From Rhodanobacter sp. OK091 (GTDB lineage Bacteria; Pseudomonadota; Gammaproteobacteria; Xanthomonadales; Rhodanobacteraceae): 64,000 nucleotides of DNA. The first letter of the stretch is position 1. The number at the start of each line of letters is the position of its first letter. A program made the position numbers and the translations under genes. This document shows, piece after piece, positions 27,491-35,216 of the stretch. The notes below the pieces were generated by a model, which saw only the letters and a list, made by a program, of their open reading frames with translations, was not told the origin of the DNA and ran no database searches. The stretch is from assembly GCF_900142825.1 (NCBI RefSeq), contig NZ_FRCH01000001.1, positions 1,612,001 to 1,676,000 of the forward strand, given 5' to 3'.

Positions 27491-28371
27491 TGGATACGTT
27501 CCACCTCGATCAACAGCTGGTACGCCGTCATTTCGGCCGCGCCGCCAAAAGCTACGAACAACACGACGTGCTGCAGCGCGAAGTGCAGGCCGCCTTGCTG
27601 GAACGTCTGGACTTCTATACACAGACCCCACAACGCGTGGTCGACGTCGGCGCCGGCACGGGTCGCGGCAGCGCGCTGCTCAAGCAACGCTATGTCAAGG
27701 CCGAGGTGATCGCGGTCGATCTGGCGCTGCCGATGCTGCGCGTGGCGAAACAGCACAGCAGCTGGCTGAAGCCATTCATCCGCGTGTGCGCCGAGGCCAC
27801 CGCCCTGCCGCTGGCCGACCACAGCGTCGACGTGCTGCATTCCAACCTGTGCTTTCAGTGGATCGACGACTTGCCGGCACTGTTCGGCGAATGCGTGCGC
27901 GTGCTGAAACCCGGTGGTCTGCTGGCGTTCTCGACGTTCGGTCCGGATACGCTGAAAGAGCTGCGCGCAGCATGGGCCGAGGCCGACCAGCAGCCGCACG
28001 TCAGCCGCTTCCTCGACATGCACGATATCGGCGACGCCATGCTCAACGCCGGCTTGCGCGATCCGGTACTGGACGTGTTCCGCTACACCTTGACCTATAG
28101 CGAACCACGCAAGCTGCTCGAAGAACTGCAAGGCCTCGGCGCCACCAATGCCGACCGCACGCGCGAACGCGGGCTCACCGGCAAGTCACGCTATCAGCGA
28201 ATGCTCGCTGCCTACGAGGCGATGCGCGTGCATGAGCGTATTCCGGCCACGTGGGAAGTCGTCACCGCCCATGCCTGGGGGCCACCCGTCGGCCAGCCGC
28301 GGCGGGGTGCCGACGGCGGCGAAATCGCCAGCTTCTCGATCGACAGCCTGCGCGGGTCGCGCCGCACCTGA
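27490..28371 (+). CDS. bioC: Malonyl-ACP O-methyltransferase
   Basis: Class I SAM methyltransferase that caps malonyl-ACP so that fatty acid synthesis can build pimelate. The 293-residue protein starts LDQQLVRRHFGRAAKSYEQHDVLQREV, typical of BioC, with motif I VVDVGAGTGRGSALL near residue 55 and SNLCFQWIDDLPALFGECVRVLKPGGLLAFSTFG. It is the last gene of the bio set and faces a strong hairpin. The set lacks bioA and bioD, which must be elsewhere. Confidence 0.93.
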   Translation: MDTFHLDQQLVRRHFGRAAKSYEQHDVLQREVQAALLERLDFYTQTPQRVVDVGAGTGRGSALLKQRYVKAEVIAVDLALPMLRVAKQHSSWLKPFIRVCAEATALPLADHSVDVLHSNLCFQWIDDLPALFGECVRVLKPGGLLAFSTFGPDTLKELRAAWAEADQQPHVSRFLDMHDIGDAMLNAGLRDPVLDVFRYTLTYSEPRKLLEELQGLGATNADRTRERGLTGKSRYQRMLAAYEAMRVHERIPATWEVVTAHAWGPPVGQPRRGADGGEIASFSIDSLRGSRRT

Positions 28372-28381
28372 CACTGCGGTA

Positions 28382-28413
28382 GCGGCTCCGTGCGACGTCG
28401 CGCACGGAGCCGC
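28382..28413. terminator. Strong hairpin between convergent bioC and outer-membrane gene
   Basis: GCGGCTCCGTGCG and CGCACGGAGCCGC form a perfect 13-base stem with a six-base loop. There is no T run on either side. Placed between two convergent genes, it probably helps end transcription from both. Confidence 0.6.
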
Positions 28414-28421
28414 CGGGTGGA

Positions 28422-29267
28422 TCAGAAGCTGTACTTCAGCGACGCACCGACACCGTAATCCGGGCTGCCGTTGGCGAAGCCACCGAGCACGTAAGCCTGC
28501 ACGCGCAGGTTGTCGTTGAACTTGTGGTTCCAGTAGCCGGTGAGTTCGCTCTGCGGGGCGCCGCCGTCGGCGATCCGCTCGCGGTAGTAGTAGTACGCAC
28601 CGATGCTGTCACTGGTGCTCAGCTTGTAGTCGGCGCCGATGTTCGCGTTGAAGCCGTTCTTCAGCTTGATGTACTGCGAGCTGCCGTACTTCATCCAGCC
28701 CACGCCGCCGAACGCCGTCCAGGCGCCGCTTACCTTGTACGTATCCAGCGACAGACCGTAGTCGTTCTTGCCGGTACCCAGGCCCTTGTTCTCGTCGGCG
28801 GTGCCGAATTTCACCTTGCCGGTGAGATCCAGCCCGAACGTGCGGTCGGCACTGCCGAACAGCTCATAGCCGGCCGACGCCGTGACGTCGCCCAGGCCCG
28901 AGGCCGAACCGCTGGTGGTGGTGCTGGGCGTCGTCCCACCGTTACCGTTACCGTTGCCGTGACCGTTGCCACGCCCGTGCGGGTTGCCGTTCTTCACCTT
29001 GCCCACGCCGGGAATCACGTTGCCCGCGCCGCTGATGTTGATGTACGGCACGGTGAGCTTGAACGTCCAGCGATCGCTCTGGTACGCCGCGGTCACCGGC
29101 ACCGACCAGATATCGGTCGTGGTGTCGGTGCCGTACTTGCCGCTGCTGTAATCGGCACCGGCGGAAAGGCTGAACTGGTCGCTGTCGGGCGTGGTGGCGG
29201 CATGGGCCGCCGGTGCACCGATCAGCAGCAAGCCGCCGACGATCATCCAGTGTTGTGGGTTACGCAT
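28422..29267 (-). CDS. Outer-membrane beta-barrel protein with Gly/Asn-rich loop
   Basis: A 281-residue exported protein: signal peptide to about residue 23 (APAAHA), then alternating amphipathic strands ending in a terminal aromatic (SLKYSF), the mark of an outer-membrane barrel. Strands such as WTFKLTVPYINISGAG and AYELFGSADRTFGLDLTGKVKFG recall the broad family often named phenol-degradation MetA-like transporters. Between residues about 90 and 115 a low-complexity GRGNGHGNGNGNGG segment is inserted, probably an external loop. It lies 87 bases after the secreted protein gene at 29355 on the same strand. No substrate can be named. Confidence 0.7.
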   Translation of the reverse strand: MRNPQHWMIVGGLLLIGAPAAHAATTPDSDQFSLSAGADYSSGKYGTDTTTDIWSVPVTAAYQSDRWTFKLTVPYINISGAGNVIPGVGKVKNGNPHGRGNGHGNGNGNGGTTPSTTTSGSASGLGDVTASAGYELFGSADRTFGLDLTGKVKFGTADENKGLGTGKNDYGLSLDTYKVSGAWTAFGGVGWMKYGSSQYIKLKNGFNANIGADYKLSTSDSIGAYYYYRERIADGGAPQSELTGYWNHKFNDNLRVQAYVLGGFANGSPDYGVGASLKYSF

Positions 29268-29354
29268 GTAAGGGTTTCCTTGCAGGTGATGAGAATGGCA
29301 GCAGGCCCGGCATCATACCGGGCCTGCATGAACTACGAGGTGTCGGAGCTGGAC

Positions 29355-30095
29355 TCAGCCGCCCGGACGACCTGCGTGATCCGGGTGATCGGGATGCTCG
29401 GGACGATCCGGCCGACTTGGACGATCAGGGCGATCCACCTTGCCCACTCGATCAGGTTTGCCCGGATGGTCGACGCTGTGCACCTTGGCCAGCTCGACCT
29501 TCTCCACGTGAACGTGCGCATGTCCGTTCGCGGAGGCGCTGCCGACAGCCTTCGGCGAACGCATCACGTCACCCAGCTTGAAACCGTCGGCCTTGGCGAT
29601 CTGGCCCCAACCCTCGCCAGCGGCACGCTGGGCCAGCACACCCTTCAGGTCGATGCTGGTCCCATTGGCCATGACCAGCGTACCGCCGTTCAGCGCGGCG
29701 GCCATCTCGGCCGCGGTCGGGTCGGTGATGCCGTCTTTGGCGAGAATCGCCTCAGCCAGCGACAGCGCGATCTTCACGTTGCCGTAGCCCATCTTGCCGG
29801 TGGCTGGCTGAAACGTGGTCGCCGTGGTGGTCGTGGTGCCGTCGGGATTCTTGGTCACATCGTCGAGCGTGATCGCGGTGCCGTCGCGCAACCCGGTGAC
29901 CAGCGCCTGCGAGTTCGTGTCCGAACCGGCGAAGCTGGTGAACTCGGTGCTCAGCCGGGTCGATTCATGCGTGCTGGTGCCCGTGGAAACGGAAGTGCCG
30001 GACGAAGTGGCGGTCTGCGCCATCACCGGTGCGGTGGAGAGTGCGCCGAGTACCGCGATGCAAATCAGCGTGGATTTGAAACGGAAGGAATTCAT
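29355..30095 (-). CDS. Secreted protein with charged Asp/Pro/Arg/His tail, unknown function
   Basis: I do not recognise this 246-residue protein. It has a signal peptide (MNSFRFKSTLICIAVLGALSTAP, cleavage near VMAQ), a Ser/Thr-rich stretch (SSGTSVSTGTSTHEST), a central region with two similar helices (VKIALSLAEAILAKDGITDP), and a tail of short repeats (RPDRPSRPDRPEHPDHPDH). The tail is charged and may bind metal or cell-wall polymer, but that is speculation. Start 30095 is chosen for the signal peptide; the frame is open further upstream. It precedes the outer-membrane barrel gene and may act with it. Confidence 0.6.
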   Translation of the reverse strand: MNSFRFKSTLICIAVLGALSTAPVMAQTATSSGTSVSTGTSTHESTRLSTEFTSFAGSDTNSQALVTGLRDGTAITLDDVTKNPDGTTTTTATTFQPATGKMGYGNVKIALSLAEAILAKDGITDPTAAEMAAALNGGTLVMANGTSIDLKGVLAQRAAGEGWGQIAKADGFKLGDVMRSPKAVGSASANGHAHVHVEKVELAKVHSVDHPGKPDRVGKVDRPDRPSRPDRPEHPDHPDHAGRPGG

Positions 30096-30398
30096 GGGAT
30101 GACTCCGAAGATGCAACGATGGCGAAATGCCTGGAGGACGACACCGCACATTTCCTTCCATGCCCCCTTGTGCCCAAAACCTGCCCGATCAACGCTGGCG
30201 ATTCGCACACTGATGCCGTCCCGGCGGCATCTTGGCGCCAGGCGGGCTCGGCGTACAAGCGCCACCACCTTATTTGTTCAGCATGCATTCCGTGCGCCGA
30301 ATGGGCGTCACAGTTGCTTCACTCGAATGTGTGAACGGATCGACATTTACAGCGGACTGCCCCCCGACAGAACGGCAATTCCCGCAGCCTGGCACCGC
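30096..30398. other. Intergenic region without a recognised gene
   Basis: About 300 bases between the secreted-protein gene and tag. It should hold the promoter of the former on the minus strand. I see only short inverted repeats, for example TTCAC and GTGAA at about 30314-30332, and no convincing ORF or RNA gene. Confidence 0.4.
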
Positions 30399-30980
30399 CT
30401 AGCTCAGCATATCGTGCCGGAAACAGCTGACCAGATGATCATTGATCATCCCGGTCGCCTGCAGCAGCGAATAGCAGATCGTGGTCCCGACAAAACGAAA
30501 CCCGCGCTTTTTCAACTCTTTGCTCATGCGGTCTGACAGCGGTGTGCTGGCCGGCACCTTTCCCTTGTCGCGCCAATGATTGACCAGCGGCTTGCCATCG
30601 ACGAACGACCACAGATAGACGTCCAGACTGCCGAACTCGTCGATCACCTCGAGCGCAGCAATCGCGTTGTCGCGCGTGGCCGTCACCTTCAGCCGGTTGC
30701 GGATGATGCCGGGATCGAGCAGCAGTTTTTCCAGTTCGCGATCCTTCATCGCAGCGACGCGGGCGATCTCGAAGTTGTGGAACGCCTTGCGATAGTTCTC
30801 GCGCTTGGCCAGCACAGTGCGCCAGGACAGGCCGGCCTGCGCGCCCTCCAGGCACAGGAACTCGAACAGGGCACGGTCGTCGTGCAGCGGCATGCCCCAT
30901 TCGGTATCGTGGTATTCGCACATCAATGCATCGCTGCCGGTGGCCCAGTGGCAGCGTGACAGGTCGGATGTCTTGGTCAT
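30399..30980 (-). CDS. tag: DNA-3-methyladenine glycosylase I
   Basis: Base-excision repair enzyme that removes 3-methyladenine from DNA. The 193-residue protein shows the family start RCHWATGSDALMCEYHDTEWGMPLHDDRALFEFLCLEGAQAGLSW, with zinc ligands Cys and His near the N-terminus, the helix-hairpin-helix region DPGIIRNRLKVTATRDNA, and FRFVGTTICYSLLQATGMINDH near the end. Start 30980 (MTKTSDLSRC) fits the family. It is a single gene, not visibly tied to its neighbours. Confidence 0.94.
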   Translation of the reverse strand: MTKTSDLSRCHWATGSDALMCEYHDTEWGMPLHDDRALFEFLCLEGAQAGLSWRTVLAKRENYRKAFHNFEIARVAAMKDRELEKLLLDPGIIRNRLKVTATRDNAIAALEVIDEFGSLDVYLWSFVDGKPLVNHWRDKGKVPASTPLSDRMSKELKKRGFRFVGTTICYSLLQATGMINDHLVSCFRHDMLS

Positions 30981-31084
30981 GAGGGGCAATGGATGAGTGG
31001 GACGACGAGGAGAACGATATGGGCGTGCCGGCACAACGTAGCCGACACCGCTAGACTTGTCGCCCCTTTCCTGCCGGCTTCCGC

Positions 31085-31972
31085 ATGTCGCCCCCCTCAT
31101 CGCCACGACGCGGCGCGGTACTCGCGCTGCTCGTCACCATCCTGGTCTGGGCCTACAGCTGGGTAGTGATGAAACAGGTGCTGGCGCATGCCGGGCCGTT
31201 CAACTTTGCCGCGCTGCGCTATCTGCTTGGCGCAGCGGTGCTGTTCGCGGCGTTGTGGATCTCGCGGCAGTCGATGCGGCCGCCACCGATGTTGCCGACG
31301 ATTCTGATCGGCCTGTGCCAGACCGCCGCATTCCAGGGGCTGGAACAATGGGCACTGCTCGACGGCGGTGCCGGCCACGTGGCCTTGCTGGCCTACACCA
31401 TGCCGTTCTGGGCCGTGCTGCTGGCGTGGTTGCTGCTGGGTGAACGGCCCCACCGGCGGCACTGGCTCGGCCTGGCGCTGGCCGCACTGGGCCTGCTGTG
31501 CATCATCGAACCGTGGCATGGCATGGGCAATGTGGTGAGCACCACACTGGCGATTGCCGGCGGTGCAGCTTGGGCGGCTGGTACGGTGTTGAGCAAGCGG
31601 CTGTTCCGTCAGCACACGTTCTCCGTGCTCAGCCTCACCGCGTGGCAGATGCTGGCCGGTGCTGTGGCGCTCGCGGCCGTCGCACTGGTCGTGCCGCAAC
31701 GCCCGATCGACTGGAACTGGGCGTTCATCGGCGCACTGGCCTATAGCGTCGTGCTCGCGTCCAGCCTGGCATGGTGGCTGTGGTCGATCGTGCTGCAGCG
31801 CCTGCCCACCACGGTGGCCAGCCTGAGCAGCCTCGGCGTGCCCATCGCCAGCGTGCTGCTGGCGTGGTTGATCCTGCACGAGCAGCCGTCCATGATGGAA
31901 ATGCTCGGCATTGCGCTGGTGCTGCTGGGGCTGATCGCGGTGAGCGGCGTGGGCGTGCGGCGCCGTCCCTGA
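31085..31972 (+). CDS. DMT-superfamily (EamA) transporter
   Basis: A 295-residue inner-membrane protein with ten hydrophobic segments in two EamA repeats, for example LLVTILVWAYSWVVMKQVL at the start of the first and LAIAGGAAWAAGTVLSKRLF at the start of the second. The closing GIPIASVLLAWLILHEQPSMMEMLGIALVLLGL-like stretch is standard. Members export metabolites or amino acids; the substrate cannot be told. It stands alone between tag and the sterol-desaturase-like gene. Confidence 0.88.
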   Translation: MSPPSSPRRGAVLALLVTILVWAYSWVVMKQVLAHAGPFNFAALRYLLGAAVLFAALWISRQSMRPPPMLPTILIGLCQTAAFQGLEQWALLDGGAGHVALLAYTMPFWAVLLAWLLLGERPHRRHWLGLALAALGLLCIIEPWHGMGNVVSTTLAIAGGAAWAAGTVLSKRLFRQHTFSVLSLTAWQMLAGAVALAAVALVVPQRPIDWNWAFIGALAYSVVLASSLAWWLWSIVLQRLPTTVASLSSLGVPIASVLLAWLILHEQPSMMEMLGIALVLLGLIAVSGVGVRRRP

Positions 31973-32040
31973 CGGTTATTCAGCGTGCGGGCTTTCGCGT
32001 GGCGATATGATGCACAGCTGCCGAAGCCGAAGAAACGCCG

Positions 32041-33150
32041 ATGTTCGATTTATCCCAAATGTGGGCTCACTGGGTCAGTTGGCTGAGCGCTCACGCGGTC
32101 GTACCGCTGCTGGCTGCGCTGCATCTGGACGGCCTGGCGGGCGACCCGAATGACATTGCCGCCTCGCTGCTGATCGCGGCGTTGCAGGTAGGCATCATCG
32201 GCTTCATTTTCCGTCCGCTGGAGACCTGGTTTCCGGCCGAGAAGTGGACCGATCGCCGGCTGACCCTGGTCGATCGCAATTACACCTTGCTGATGCTGCT
32301 CGGCATCTTTCCGCTGTTCACCTATCTGGTGCTGACCCCGTTCAGCCATCTGTTCGGCGGTACCGACACCGCCACCTCGAGCACCGGCTCGCCGCTGGCG
32401 CTGACGCATTGGGTGCCGTGGTTCAACCAGCATCCGTTCGTACTGTTCGCGGTCTACTACCTGGTCTACGACTTCGTGTACTACTGGATGCACCGCACCC
32501 AGCACGCGATTCCATGGTGGTGGGCGCTGCACAGCATGCACCACAGCCAGCGCCAGATGAGTTGCTGGACCAACGACCGCGGCAGTCTCGTGGACGGCTT
32601 CATCCAGTCGATGATCCTGGCCACGGTAGGCCTGGTGATCGGCGTGGATCCGGACCAGTTCGCGTGGCTGATGCTGATCGGCGAACTGGTGCAGAACTTC
32701 TCGCACACCAACGTGCGGCTTGGCTTCGGCCGCGTATTCGACCGCATTTTCGTCGCCCCGAAATTCCACCGGCTGCATCACATGCTGGTCGATCCCGAGC
32801 GGCCGACGCTGCATGTCTGCAATTACGGACAGGTGCTCTCGATCTGGGACGTGCTGTTCGGCACGGCGTTGTACGGCATGGCGCCGCGGCCCACCGGCGT
32901 GGGCGACCCGGTGGTCGACGCCGACAATAACTACGGCCTGGTCGGCCTGCACTGGGCCGCGCTGAAGCGTTTCTGGGGTGCGGTGCGCCGCATCGAAGGC
33001 TGGAGGCCGGGCGAAGTGGCGTTCGGCGAAGATTACCGGCCGATCCCGGTCAGCCAGCTCGACTTGCATGCGTTCGAACACAAGTCGCCGACGGAGGTTG
33101 CCATCGAACCGGTTCCGGCCGACACCACCACCGAGGTCGCGCTGGGCTAA
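32041..33150 (+). CDS. Sterol desaturase / fatty acid hydroxylase family protein
   Basis: A 369-residue integral membrane di-iron oxygenase-type protein. Histidine boxes are visible as HRTQH (about 158), HSMHHSQ (about 172) and HRLHHM (about 244), in a context of four or more membrane helices. Family members hydroxylate or desaturate lipids; bacterial versions act on fatty acids, hopanoids or ornithine lipids. The substrate here is unknown. The stop at 33150 overlaps by four bases the end of the convergent dehydratase gene. Confidence 0.85.
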   Translation: MFDLSQMWAHWVSWLSAHAVVPLLAALHLDGLAGDPNDIAASLLIAALQVGIIGFIFRPLETWFPAEKWTDRRLTLVDRNYTLLMLLGIFPLFTYLVLTPFSHLFGGTDTATSSTGSPLALTHWVPWFNQHPFVLFAVYYLVYDFVYYWMHRTQHAIPWWWALHSMHHSQRQMSCWTNDRGSLVDGFIQSMILATVGLVIGVDPDQFAWLMLIGELVQNFSHTNVRLGFGRVFDRIFVAPKFHRLHHMLVDPERPTLHVCNYGQVLSIWDVLFGTALYGMAPRPTGVGDPVVDADNNYGLVGLHWAALKRFWGAVRRIEGWRPGEVAFGEDYRPIPVSQLDLHAFEHKSPTEVAIEPVPADTTTEVALG

Positions 33151-34133
33151 TTCACGTTACGCCAGGGCAATGCCAGCAGATCCACATTGCCGCCAGTCAG
33201 CACCACGCCGATGCGGCGCCCGGCGAATCGCTCGCGCTGCTTGAGGATCGCCGCCAGCACGGTGGCGCTGGATACCTCGACCACCTGCTTCAGCTCCGAC
33301 CACAGCAGCTGCATCGCCGCGATGGTTTCCGCGTCGCTGACGGTGATCACCTCGACGCCATGTGTGCGCAGTGCATCGAGGTTGCGCTCACCGACCAGCG
33401 CGCGCAGGCCGTCGCAGATCGTGTCGGGCACCACCGTGGTCACTCGCGCAGCGCGCGCCAGTGATTGCGCCGCATCGTCGGCGCCTTGCGGCTCGGCGCC
33501 GAACAAGGCCAGCGAAGGGTCGATCGCATGCGCGGCAATCGCCACGCCGCTGGCCAGGCCGCCGCCGCCGACCGGAGTGATCAGCGCATGCAGCCCGTCC
33601 GCTTGCTGCAGCAGCTCCAGTGCCAGCGTGCCTTGGCCGGCCATCACGCGGGTATCGGCATACGGATGCACCATCACCGCACCGGTGGTGCGTTGTATTT
33701 CGGCAGCCATGGCCTCGCGGGCGGCCTGGGTGGGCGCGCAACGGTGCAGGATCGCGCCGGCACGTTCGATCGCCTCGACCTTGGCCCGCACCGCGCCTTC
33801 GGGCACCACCACGTGCGCGGCGATGCCGCGTGTGGCCGCGGCCAATGCCAGCGCATTGCCGTGGTTGCCGGACGAGTGCGTAACCACGCCACGTGCGGCC
33901 TGTTCGTCACTCAATGACCACACCGCATTGCAAGCGCCACGGAATTTGAATGCGCCGCCACGTTGCAGGTTCTCGCACTTGAAGTACAGCTCGGCGCCGC
34001 TCAACTCATCCAGCGCCGCACTGCGCAGCACCGGTGTCACACGCGCATGCGGCGCGATGCGCGCGGCGGCATCGCGGACCTGTTCGAAACCGGGCAAGAC
34101 GTCCATCGCCGCACCTGCGGGTTGCGCACTCAT
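33147..34133 (-). CDS. Threonine/serine dehydratase-like PLP enzyme
   Basis: A 328-residue fold-type II PLP enzyme without ACT domains. It has the PLP lysine in GGAFKFRGACNAV (about 63), SSGNHGNALALAAA, the phosphate loop TPVGGGGLASG, and the ending VLTGGNVDLL. This is the short catabolic type, related to TdcB, serine racemase and threo-3-hydroxyaspartate ammonia-lyase; which reaction it performs cannot be decided. It is clearly different from ilvA. Start 34133 (MSAQPAG) overlaps the epimerase stop, so the two genes form an operon. Confidence 0.85.
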   Translation of the reverse strand: MSAQPAGAAMDVLPGFEQVRDAAARIAPHARVTPVLRSAALDELSGAELYFKCENLQRGGAFKFRGACNAVWSLSDEQAARGVVTHSSGNHGNALALAAATRGIAAHVVVPEGAVRAKVEAIERAGAILHRCAPTQAAREAMAAEIQRTTGAVMVHPYADTRVMAGQGTLALELLQQADGLHALITPVGGGGLASGVAIAAHAIDPSLALFGAEPQGADDAAQSLARAARVTTVVPDTICDGLRALVGERNLDALRTHGVEVITVSDAETIAAMQLLWSELKQVVEVSSATVLAAILKQRERFAGRRIGVVLTGGNVDLLALPWRNVN

Positions 34134-35143
34134 GACAACTCGATCTCCACGCCACAACGGAAACGTCGTTCGGCGCCCGGCTCCAGCCGGATCGCCTCGG
34201 CACACTCAGGCCGGTTGTATGCGTCGGCCATGCACTCCATCGGCTCCAGCGCGATCGACTTGCGCACGTCGCGGCTCACCGTGTCGGCGGTGAATGCGTG
34301 CATTACGCCATGCTCTTGCCATACCGCGATGCCGAAACCCCGGGACGGGTCGCGCAGGCGGGTGCGGATACGGCCATCCGCCTCGACGTCCAGATCGGTA
34401 TAGCCCTGATCGAGGATACTGTCGCCGAGCCGGCGCAGCTCGCGGAAGTCCAGCGCCGGCGCGTCGTCCAGCGCCACGTACGCCGCCGCGCCGGACAGCG
34501 CGATGAGGTCGGCGCCGGTACGGATCAGGGTCTGTGCGGGAATCTGCAATTGCCAGCCGTCGACCAGGTCTCCGGCCAATCGGAAGTAAGGGTGCCAGCC
34601 GAAGAAGCACGGCGCGGCGCTGTCGCCGACGTTGCGCATCCGCGCCTCCAGCGTGATCCCGCCGGCGTCCAGCGTGAAGGTCACGCTGAGGTCGATCGCA
34701 TGCGGATAGCCCGGCTGCGGGCGGATCGCCGCGGTACTCAACGTAACCTGTGCGCCGTGGTCGTCGGCGACCAGCGTGTCGATGTCGAAATCCACGTTGC
34801 GCAAGAAGCCATGCCGGCAAGCCCGCTGGGCACCGGCGACACCGGGCTGCAGATCCTCCGACCGGCCATCGAAGGTATAGCGCGCGTCCGCGATACGGCC
34901 GGCAAACGGCGCCATGATCGCGTAGCGGGAACCCTGACCCGCGACGATCTCGGCCGCATCGCGATAACCGTCGGCGAGGTCGTGCATGCCCTCTTCGAAT
35001 GGCACCTCGAAACTGAGCAGCGCCGCGCCGTGCAGCGCAATGCGCACGCGCCGGTTGCCGATGCCATCGGTCAACACAACGATGGCCTGATCGCCCAGCT
35101 GGGCCCGTTCCGCGCTGTAGCGCATCGCGCTCAATGCCACCAT
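34130..35143 (-). CDS. Aldose 1-epimerase family protein
   Basis: A 337-residue galactose mutarotase-like protein (beta-sandwich). Conserved points are a HGFLRNVDF segment, FFGWHPYFRL, and DLDVEADGRIRTRLRDPSRG with the acidic residue later in ALEPMECMADAYNRP. Members interconvert alpha and beta sugar anomers or act on sugar phosphates. Start 35143 is supported by AGGAG seven bases upstream on the minus strand. It overlaps the PLP dehydratase gene that follows. Confidence 0.82.
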   Translation of the reverse strand: MVALSAMRYSAERAQLGDQAIVVLTDGIGNRRVRIALHGAALLSFEVPFEEGMHDLADGYRDAAEIVAGQGSRYAIMAPFAGRIADARYTFDGRSEDLQPGVAGAQRACRHGFLRNVDFDIDTLVADDHGAQVTLSTAAIRPQPGYPHAIDLSVTFTLDAGGITLEARMRNVGDSAAPCFFGWHPYFRLAGDLVDGWQLQIPAQTLIRTGADLIALSGAAAYVALDDAPALDFRELRRLGDSILDQGYTDLDVEADGRIRTRLRDPSRGFGIAVWQEHGVMHAFTADTVSRDVRKSIALEPMECMADAYNRPECAEAIRLEPGAERRFRCGVEIELS

Positions 35144-35216
35144 GGAATTCTCCTGCTGTTGAAAACACCCCATGTTAACCTGATCAATCCCCACCCCTCA
35201 TCGTTGTTGTTGCCCC

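Noticed and set aside
28955-28985. GN-rich coding repeat as a CRISPR or minisatellite array
   Set aside because: The units are short codon repeats inside an intact barrel gene, without spacers.
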